Part shown: positions 48,524-53,808 of the stretch, in pieces
Numbering within the stretch: the first letter of the stretch is position 1
How the letters are laid out: each line of letters opens with the position of its first letter
Source: Streptomyces kebangsaanensis
GTDB taxonomy: Bacteria > Actinomycetota > Actinomycetes > Streptomycetales > Streptomycetaceae
Length of the DNA stretch: 53,808 nucleotides
Reading direction: 5' to 3'
NCBI RefSeq assembly: GCF_001906585.1
Contig: NZ_JUJA01000167.1
Location: 161,564-215,371, forward strand
Notes under the pieces: model-generated
Seen by the model: the letters and a program-made list of their open reading frames with translations, nothing else
What the model was told of the DNA's origin: nothing
The model's database searches: none
Position numbers and translations under genes: made by a program

Positions 48524-48963
48524 CCGGAGCCCTGGGTTCCGGCCGTGCGCTCAGCCTGGACACGCTCGTACGCGTGGGCCGCGCCGCGCACACGCCCGGC
48601 GCACCCCGGCGCCTGACCGTCCCCGAGGGCATGACGACCCCCCTGGGCTGCGACGCGGTGGCGGTCCCCGCCCACCTCGGGTCCCAGCTCATGCCCCGGC
48701 TCCCCCGCGTGGGCTGCGTCTACGCCGACCGCGCGCACTGGTGGTGGATCGTCCCCGCGGACTCCGACTACGCCCTGCACTGGCCGGCCCCGGCCCACTA
48801 CTCCACCGGCGCGGTCCTTCCCGCCGCCCCGCACCCCACCGCTCCCGCCCTGGTCCACCGTCCCCGGGGCACGATCCCCTACACCCCGCCGATCCCCCTC
48901 TACCTGGCCCTGTGCCGGGTGACGGGAGCGACCCCCTCCTGGTCCCGCCCCGTCACGGCCTGA
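48514..48963 (+). CDS. Hypothetical protein co-transcribed with HATPase gene
   Basis: A 149-aa protein with no domain I recognise. It has RRLTVPEGMTTPLGCDAVAVPAHLGSQLMPRLP, then CVYADRAHWWWIVPADSDYALHWPAPAHYSTGAVL and a Pro-rich end. Such short proteins beside HATPase genes are frequent in Streptomyces and may bind the ATPase. ATG 48514 overlaps the HATPase gene by ten bases; GTG 48520 would give a GTGA overlap and is equally possible. Third-position GC is normal, supporting a real gene. Confidence 0.75.
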   Translation: MAVTGALGSGRALSLDTLVRVGRAAHTPGAPRRLTVPEGMTTPLGCDAVAVPAHLGSQLMPRLPRVGCVYADRAHWWWIVPADSDYALHWPAPAHYSTGAVLPAAPHPTAPALVHRPRGTIPYTPPIPLYLALCRVTGATPSWSRPVTA

Positions 48964-49017
48964 CGCACGGCCCGGCCGGGCTCCGGCCGCGGACCGTGGT
49001 TCTACCGGGCCGTGGCT

Positions 49018-50478
49018 CTACCGGACCGTCACGCGCAGGGTTTCGAGGGTGGGGTCGGCTGCGTCGGGGACGAGCATGCCCGCGGCCGCACCGGTCCTCA
49101 GATAGCTCACGACGTCCGTGGTGATGACCTCTCCCGGGGCCGCGACGGGTACGCCGGGCGGGTAGGGGCTGAGCACCTCGGCGGCGACGCGCCCGACGGC
49201 CTCGTCGGCGGGGACGTGTTCCGCGTCCGCGAAGAAGGCGTCGCGGGGCAGCATGGCCTGCTCCAGCTCCAGTGCGGACGGTTCGGGAAGCCTCACCGGG
49301 GTGCGGGCCTCGATGGTGCCGGCCTGGTCGACGAGGCGGCACAGGGAGTCGACGAACAGGTCCTCGGTGCGGTCGTCGTCCGCGTGGGTGATCTGCCCGC
49401 CGATCCGGCAGGTGTCGGACGATCCGAGATCGACGTGGCAGTGGGCGCGCAGCCACTCGGCGGCCTGCATGCCGCTGATGCCGAGCTCGCGCACATCGAC
49501 GGTGATCCTCAACGGGTCCGTCTCCGCCGCCAGGCCGGCCTCGACGACCTCCGGACCCATCAGACGCAGTCCGGGCAGGGCGCCGACGGTCTCACGGATG
49601 CGTGCGGAGCGGCGCAGCGCCGCCTCCAGCAGGTCGTGACCCTGCTCGACCATATGGCGGCGCCACCCGTCGAGGGTGGCGTACACCAGGGAGGAGGAAC
49701 TGGTGGTGCCCAGCAGGTCCTCCCGCTGCTTGAGCACCTCCGGGGAGACCCGGTCGCCCTGCAGGTGGAAGACGGAGCTCTGCTCGATCGCACCGCCCAT
49801 CTTGTGGACGCTCGTGACGACCAGGTCGGCGTCGGCGTTCATGCCCCAGAGCGGCAGGTCGGGGTGGAAGGGCAGGTGGGCTCCCCACGCCTCGTCGACG
49901 ATCAGCGGGACGTCCTGGTCGTGGCAGGCACGCGCGATACCGCGGATGTCCGCGCAGGAACCCCAGTCGGTGGGCGTGATCAGCAGCATCCCCTTCGCGT
50001 CGGGGTGCGCCCGCAGCATCCGCCGTACGTCGTCGGGCTCGGGCGGATGCGCCAGGTGCCGCTCGGCGTCGAACTTGGGATGCACCCACACCGGCTGCAC
50101 GCCGTTGACGATCACGCCGGCGATCACGGACTTGTGGGCGTTGCGGGAGATGAGGAGCTTCTCGCCGGGCCCGGCCACCGCCAGCATCGCGGTCTTCACC
50201 GACAGGGAACTGCCGCAGGTGGAGAAGAACGCCTGTTCGGCGCCGACGGCGTCGGCCATCAGCTCCTCGGCCTGCGTGAGGACTCCCTGCGACTCGCGAC
50301 GGTCGTCGAGCCCGTTGAGGGAGAGCACGTCGGAGGCGAACACCCCTTCGCCGACGATGTCGACGACCCGTGGATCGGCTCCCCGCCCCTGCTTGTGCCC
50401 CGGAGGCCCGTACACGACGTCACCACGGCGCCGGAACTCCTGCAACGCCTCCAACACGGGAACCCGGGAGTGATCCAC
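49018..50478 (-). CDS. PLP-dependent Orn/Lys/Arg decarboxylase-type enzyme
   Basis: Fold-type I PLP enzyme of about 486 aa. The cofactor Lys lies in LVVTSVHKMGGAIEQSS; CGSSLSVKTAMLAV, SRNAHKSVIAGVIVNGVQPVWV and LIVDEAWGAHLPFHPDLP are the usual cofactor-site segments. The C-terminal domain (GEVITTDVVSYLRTGAAAGM) is typical of this decarboxylase family. It should make a polyamine such as cadaverine from a basic amino acid; which one is not clear. GAGGAGG precedes tandem GTG codons at 50481 and 50478; spacing favours 50478. It is convergent with the preceding hypothetical gene. Confidence 0.9.
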   Translation of the reverse strand: MDHSRVPVLEALQEFRRRGDVVYGPPGHKQGRGADPRVVDIVGEGVFASDVLSLNGLDDRRESQGVLTQAEELMADAVGAEQAFFSTCGSSLSVKTAMLAVAGPGEKLLISRNAHKSVIAGVIVNGVQPVWVHPKFDAERHLAHPPEPDDVRRMLRAHPDAKGMLLITPTDWGSCADIRGIARACHDQDVPLIVDEAWGAHLPFHPDLPLWGMNADADLVVTSVHKMGGAIEQSSVFHLQGDRVSPEVLKQREDLLGTTSSSSLVYATLDGWRRHMVEQGHDLLEAALRRSARIRETVGALPGLRLMGPEVVEAGLAAETDPLRITVDVRELGISGMQAAEWLRAHCHVDLGSSDTCRIGGQITHADDDRTEDLFVDSLCRLVDQAGTIEARTPVRLPEPSALELEQAMLPRDAFFADAEHVPADEAVGRVAAEVLSPYPPGVPVAAPGEVITTDVVSYLRTGAAAGMLVPDAADPTLETLRVTVR

Positions 50479-50563
50479 CACGCCTCCTCATCGAGGGACC
50501 GCACAACCTCAGCATCTGACGTCGCTGTCGAGTTGCACGGGTGCGGAGATCAAAACGCCCGCG

Positions 50564-50767
50564 TCACGCGGTCGCGTCCACCGCCCCCTCGCCGCTGCGT
50601 ACGATCACCAGGAACGTGTCGGTCGCGAGGTCCATGACAACCTCGGCGGGAAGGCCCTCCAGTCGCCGGGCATGGGCGAACTCCTCCGCCGGCCACGATC
50701 CGCGCGGACCGCCTGCGGGAAAGCGCTGAAGCACCGTTCGCCCGTTCACCTGGTACCTCCACCTCAT
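50564..50767 (-). CDS. Small conserved-type protein of unknown function
   Basis: A 67-aa protein (MRWRYQVNGRTVLQRFPAGG ... VVMDLATDTFLVIVRSGEGAVDATA). It is beta-rich, hydrophilic, and lacks signal peptide, membrane segment or cysteines. I do not recognise a family with certainty. The ATG at 50767 has no good ribosome binding site, so it may be leaderless. The AT-rich patch just upstream (GATTTAAA near 50783) could hold the promoter. The next 240 bases toward 51008 show no gene. Confidence 0.6.
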   Translation of the reverse strand: MRWRYQVNGRTVLQRFPAGGPRGSWPAEEFAHARRLEGLPAEVVMDLATDTFLVIVRSGEGAVDATA

Positions 50768-51008
50768 CGTGCTGTAATCAGAGATTTAAACGCCAGACAC
50801 GGGGTGAATGTCTCGTCCAGTGACGGTACTGAGACGTACTCGACACGAATTCAGTGCCCGAACTGCGTCCCGTCTCACATTTTCCGCCTTTTCCGGTACG
50901 GTCCGTTCCGCTCCGCGCACCCTCCGCATCCATCCCGCCTTCGCCCCCCTCCGCAGTACGGTGCACACCCGCCGACATGCACCCACTGACCAGGGCGTGG
51001 GTACGCCA

Positions 51009-51044
51009 GTGCCCCGTGACCCGAGCCGATCGGTCACGGGGCAC
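51009..51044 (-). terminator. Strong terminator after the second DUF397 gene
   Basis: GTGCCCCGTGACC (51009-51021) and GGTCACGGGGCAC (51032-51044) form a perfect 13-base-pair stem with a ten-base loop, nine bases after the DUF397 stop. Confidence 0.85.
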
Positions 51045-51053
51045 CGCGCTGTT

Positions 51054-51248
51054 CTACGCGTTGTGCTGAGCGGCGAACCCGACGAACTCGGCCCAGGCAC
51101 CCGGCGTGAGGCTCACCGTCGGACCTGCCTTGTCCTTCGAGTCACGTACGTGCGTGGCGCCCAGCCAGGAGGCGACCTCGACGCACTCGCCGCCCGACCC
51201 TGTGCTGTAGCTGCTCTTGAACCAAGCTGCCTCGGGTACAGCGTTCAT
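51054..51248 (-). CDS. DUF397 domain protein (second copy)
   Basis: A 64-aa DUF397 protein. AWFKSSYSTGSGGECVEVASWLGATHVRDSKDKAGPTVSLTPGAWAEFVGF is the full family pattern, closer to the family norm than the copy at 46564-46800. ATG 51248 overlaps the upstream XRE stop by four bases (ATGA). A strong terminator follows. With the XRE and HATPase genes it makes a second trio of the same layout as that at 46.6-48.5 kb. Confidence 0.93.
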   Translation of the reverse strand: MNAVPEAAWFKSSYSTGSGGECVEVASWLGATHVRDSKDKAGPTVSLTPGAWAEFVGFAAQHNA

Positions 51249-52081
51249 TTCTCTCCCAGCAACTTCTCGACGAAGGCCATCGACTCGCGCGGAGTGAGGG
51301 CCTGTGCCCGGAGGATGCCATACTGCTCCACGATCTCCCGGACCGACTCCCGCTCCGTGTGGAGACGGCTGTCCTTGTACGCCTCCACGTATGCGATCCT
51401 CTGCCCTTCCAGGGTCTCGATCAAGGTGAACGGGCCTTCCAGCGCAGCATGTTCTTCCCGCTCGATCGGCATCACCTGGATTTCGACGTTGCGACGCCGA
51501 CCGTGCAGCAGGATCTGCTCCCACTGGCCGCGCATGACGTCCCGCCCGCCCAGCGGGCGACGTAGTACGTGCTCCTCGATGACGAAGCTGACGGTGGGCA
51601 TGGGCTTACGGGAGAAGATCTCCTGACGCGCCAGGCGAGCCGCGACCCGCTGGGCGATGACCTCCTCGTCCAGCAGTGGACGCCACATGCTGAACACCGC
51701 CTGCGCGTACTCCTCGGTCTGCAACAGTCCGGGTACCGCCTTCGTGGCGTACACGTGGAGGGCTGCCGCCTTCGACTCCAGCCGCGCCGCATCCCGGAAG
51801 AACGGCGGATACTGCGCCTGCGCCACCTCCTCCTTCCCCGCCTTCAAGACCCCACCCGCGCCGAGCTCTTCGTCGGCCCTGTCGATGAACTTGGGCGGCG
51901 GGATCCGCCTCCCCTGCTCGAAGCTGGCGATCGTGGACGCCGAGTACCCCGTCCGACTCCCGAACTGCGCCCGGTCCAGCCCCGCTCCCTCCCGGAACAG
52001 CTTCAACTGCCGTCCGAAGAGGTGCAGGATCCCCCACCCCGGCTCGTACTCGACCTCCGCCCGCTGCCCGTCGTCCTCCAC
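51245..52081 (-). CDS. XRE family regulator with DUF5753 domain (second copy)
   Basis: A regulator of about 278 aa. The helix-turn-helix is LFGRQLKLFREGAGLDRAQFGSRTGYSASTIASFEQGRRIPP. DUF5753 follows, with ALHVYATKAVPGLLQTEEYAQAVFSMWRPLL, FVIEEHVLRRPLGGRDVMRGQWEQILLHG and the C-terminal RESMAFVEKLLGEK. GTG 52081 is chosen because GGGAGG lies eight bases upstream; the frame opens at GTG 52120, which has a poorer signal. It is translationally coupled to the DUF397 gene and divergent from the HATPase gene. Confidence 0.92.
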   Translation of the reverse strand: MEDDGQRAEVEYEPGWGILHLFGRQLKLFREGAGLDRAQFGSRTGYSASTIASFEQGRRIPPPKFIDRADEELGAGGVLKAGKEEVAQAQYPPFFRDAARLESKAAALHVYATKAVPGLLQTEEYAQAVFSMWRPLLDEEVIAQRVAARLARQEIFSRKPMPTVSFVIEEHVLRRPLGGRDVMRGQWEQILLHGRRRNVEIQVMPIEREEHAALEGPFTLIETLEGQRIAYVEAYKDSRLHTERESVREIVEQYGILRAQALTPRESMAFVEKLLGEK

Positions 52082-52274
52082 GCCCGGCACCTCCCGTACG
52101 TACTCACCCTGCCGATTCACCCCGCACCGCGTTCACTTCCGCGACCAACGCGCCGCGCGGGGAGCCGGTCACGATCCGCCCCGCGTACAGCCGCGCTCCC
52201 AGTGGTGTACAGCCGAAACCGGTCAGCGGATCACGCCTGTTCAAAGCTACGCACAGCCAGCGATCGTTTACTCC

Positions 52275-52772
52275 ATGAAGCCAGCAACTCCCCCGCAAAG
52301 GTGTACGCCGGACCCCGTGGCGGCCCCGCTCGAGTTCGCGATGCGGTTCACGTCGACCCCGCGCGGAGCACGCCTGGCCCGCCGGCTGGTCTCGCACCGG
52401 CTGAACGAGTGGGGCCACCCGTACGACTCGTCGGTGAACGAGGCCGTCACGCTGATCGCGGCGGAGCTGACCGCGAACGCGGTGCGGCACGGGCACGTAC
52501 CCGGCCGCGACTTCCACCTGCGGATCAGCGAGGCGGAGGGTGCGCTGCGGGTGGAGGTCGGGGACACGCGCGGGGAACGGCTGCCCGCGCCCGGACCGCC
52601 GGGTCCGGAAGGCGAGTCGGGGCGGGGCCTGCTGCTGGTGGAGGCGCTGGCGGACGACTGGGGGACCGCTCCCCGGTCCGGCGGTCCCGGCAAGGTCGTC
52701 TGGGCCGAGGTGCGGCTGCCGGGGGCGGGCGGCCGGGAACCGGTCAGACCTGTTCGAAGTGGAACGCCTTGA
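52275..52772 (+). CDS. HATPase (anti-sigma factor kinase-like) protein (second copy)
   Basis: A 165-aa GHKL ATPase. The N-box is LIAAELTANAVRHGHVPG, G1 is VEVGDTRGERLPAPG and G2 is ESGRGLLLVEALADDWG. It lacks the N- and C-terminal extensions of the copy at 47903-48523. No ribosome binding site precedes ATG 52275, so the start is uncertain. The 3' end overlaps the convergent dehydrogenase remnant by 29 bases. The 154-base divergent region to the XRE gene should contain both promoters. Confidence 0.85.
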   Translation: MKPATPPQRCTPDPVAAPLEFAMRFTSTPRGARLARRLVSHRLNEWGHPYDSSVNEAVTLIAAELTANAVRHGHVPGRDFHLRISEAEGALRVEVGDTRGERLPAPGPPGPEGESGRGLLLVEALADDWGTAPRSGGPGKVVWAEVRLPGAGGREPVRPVRSGTP

Positions 52773-53170
52773 TGAAGCAGTCGCGGGGCTGGGCGACGGC
52801 GAAGAGGACGCACTCCACGAGCGACTGCGCGGTGAGGGCGTCCTCGGCCCCGCGCGGTGTGGTCTCCCACTCCTCGGAGAGCGGGTCGGGGTTGTCGAAG
52901 TCGGGCGGGTAGAGGGAGATCATCCGGACTCCCCGGGGCCGCAGGCGCTTGGAGAGGATCTCGGTGAACCCCGCCTGGGCGCTCTTGGCCGCGTAGAAGG
53001 CGGCGTGCGCGTCCGAGCGGTGGTGACCGGCCGTTCCGCAGGCGGAGATCATCGTCACCACATCCGGCTTGTCTGAGCTGAGCAGGAGAGGGAGGAAGTT
53101 CTTCACGGCCCGGACGGTTCACGGCCCGGACGGCGCGGTGGAGTGCGGCGGCCGCCGGGGAGACGGAGCT
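52744..53170 (-). pseudogene. Short-chain dehydrogenase remnant
   Basis: The open frame (52744-53106 plus) encodes only the C-terminal half of an SDR: VVTMISACGTAGHH, the catalytic AFYAAKSAQAGFTEILSKRL (Tyr and Lys of YxxxK), then LRPRGVRMISLYPPDF. The N-terminal Rossmann half with the NAD-binding glycines is absent. A 16-base tandem duplication at 53102-53133 puts a TGA in frame just before the first surviving residues. Removing one copy restores ALHRAVRAVKNFLPLLL. Even so, the upstream sequence does not resemble an SDR N-terminus, so the gene is both truncated and frameshifted. Confidence 0.75.
53102..53133. repeat. 16-bp tandem duplication inside the dehydrogenase remnant
   Basis: TTCACGGCCCGGACGG occurs twice without a gap (53102-53117, 53118-53133). 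Sixteen is not a multiple of three, so the duplication shifts the reading frame. Confidence 0.9.
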
Positions 53171-53250
53171 CGCTGACGATCTTCCACTTTCGCCGGCGGC
53201 CGGTCCATCCGGCCCGTCGCGGTCGGGCCGGATCGGCCGGACATGCCTGG

Positions 53251-53808
53251 TCAGACGGCCCGTTCGGCGGTGGCCGGCGGGGCCGGCGCCTCGCCACGCC
53301 GGGCCTGCAGCAGCTGCCGGCGCTTGGCGCCCCCTGAGACGCGGTGCAGGCGGTACGCGCCGGGCTTGCGCGCCTCGTCGGCCAGGTGCTTGACGATGCC
53401 CTGGCACACGAGCTCCTTGAGCCTCGCGCCGGGGCGGCCGTCGATGTGGAGCCCCAGCGCGACGTCGTACCGGTGGGCGAACTGGAAGATGCCGTCGCGC
53501 CGGCCCAGGCTGATGCACTGGCCGGCGAACAGCTGGTTGAGGGGCGAGGGCCGCTCGTCCGCGATCCGGCTGAGCACCGTGTCGGCGGCCCGCGCGCCCA
53601 GGGGTATCGCGGCCTGGCAGCTCATCCGCAGTGGCAGGTCCGACGGTGCCGCCGAGTCGCCGGCCGCGACGATGCGCTCGTCGTCCACGCTCGTCAGCGT
53701 CTCGTCCGTGCGCAGGCGGCCCAGGGCGTCGGTGCTCAGCCCGCTGCGCGCGGCCAGGTCCGGCACGCCGAAGCCGGCGGTCCAGACGGTCACCCGGCTC
53801 GGCAGCTC
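53251..53808 (-). CDS. NADH dehydrogenase type 2-like FAD/NAD(P) oxidoreductase, partial
   Basis: The 3' portion of a flavoprotein whose 5' end lies beyond the window. VTVWTAGFGVPDLAARSGLSTDALGRLRTDETL is the end of the NAD-binding part, and RIVAAGDSAAPSDLPLRMSCQAAIPLGARAADTVLSRI is the second FAD-binding motif. The C-terminus (FAGQCISLGRRDGIFQFAH and a helical KRRQLLQARRG) fits the NDH-2-like/MerA-like oxidoreductases of actinobacteria. Frame is open to the window edge, with no internal stop. A sigma-factor-adjacent form of this gene is common in Streptomyces, but the neighbour cannot be seen. Confidence 0.85.
   Translation of the reverse strand, partial: ELPSRVTVWTAGFGVPDLAARSGLSTDALGRLRTDETLTSVDDERIVAAGDSAAPSDLPLRMSCQAAIPLGARAADTVLSRIADERPSPLNQLFAGQCISLGRRDGIFQFAHRYDVALGLHIDGRPGARLKELVCQGIVKHLADEARKPGAYRLHRVSGGAKRRQLLQARRGEAPAPPATAERAV

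Noticed and set aside
50786..51100. Frames of about 70-105 aa in the gap after the small protein gene
   Set aside because: Both strands are open by GC bias; no start signal or recognisable sequence, and they run through the terminator at 51009-51044.
53103..53297. Minus-strand frame of 64 aa upstream of the dehydrogenase remnant
   Set aside because: Arg/Pro-rich, overlaps the end of the flavoprotein gene in another frame and has no start signal; it is decay sequence.

Overview
The window is typical Streptomyces chromosome. It is very GC-rich, has GTG and occasional TTG starts, GGAGG-type ribosome binding sites, 1-4 bp start/stop overlaps and several candidate leaderless promoters. The gene order gap-pgk-tpiA-secG next to uvrC-rapZ-yvcK-whiA is the core actinobacterial arrangement. 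From memory, the whole stretch resembles the region around pgi2, whiA, uvrA, uvrB and glpQ2 of S. coelicolor.

Region 1 (1-6.8 kb): an alpha-glucoside-type uptake and hydrolysis module on the minus strand. It has a solute-binding lipoprotein, two MalF/MalG-like permeases (the first with an extracytoplasmic Cna B/SdrD-like insert), a GH13 alpha-glucosidase, and a second secreted binding protein. No ATPase is present, so the importer probably uses a shared MsiK-type ATPase encoded elsewhere. A GTTAGGTA motif recurs at three control points.

Region 2 (6.9-10.5 kb): a PadR regulator, an ABC ATPase and an FtsX/MacB-type permease, forming an exporter operon.

Region 3 (10.6-23.7 kb): central metabolism and cell biology on the minus strand. 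It holds pgi, an MFS exporter, an RbpA-family RNA polymerase-binding protein, secG, the glycolytic genes tpiA, pgk and gap, and the tightly overlapped uvrC-rapZ-yvcK-whiA run.

Region 4 (24-33 kb): mixed single genes. These are a putative HTH protein, a Tat-exported Rieske lipoprotein, a PfkB sugar kinase, uvrA, a maleylpyruvate-isomerase-like protein, a metallo-beta-lactamase-fold hydrolase, aroQ and a ChaA-type Ca2+/H+ antiporter.

Region 5 (33-37 kb): a Ter stress island. TerC lies behind a yybP-ykoY-like (Mn2+) riboswitch whose P1 3' strand can instead pair with the terC ribosome binding site. Next to it are a TerD protein and a large TerD fusion protein.

Region 6 (37-46 kb): uvrB, an MHYT sensor, a secreted glycerophosphodiester phosphodiesterase with PHO-box-like repeats, ogt, a VOC protein, a methyltransferase, a uridine-kinase-like protein with a degenerate P-loop, and an unpaired gltD.

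Region 7 (46-53.8 kb): accessory genes. Two copies of a [DUF397 - XRE/DUF5753] operon each lie divergent from a HATPase gene. A PLP decarboxylase, a short-chain dehydrogenase remnant broken by a 16-bp duplication, and the 3' end of an NDH-2-like flavoprotein complete the window.

A thread linking several regions is the actinobacterial DNA-damage promoter (RecA-NDp type, TTGTCAGTGGC-N6-TAnnnT). It is visible before uvrA, uvrB, ogt and an MFS exporter, and in diverged form before uvrC. No tRNA, rRNA, CRISPR array, insertion sequence or prophage is visible.
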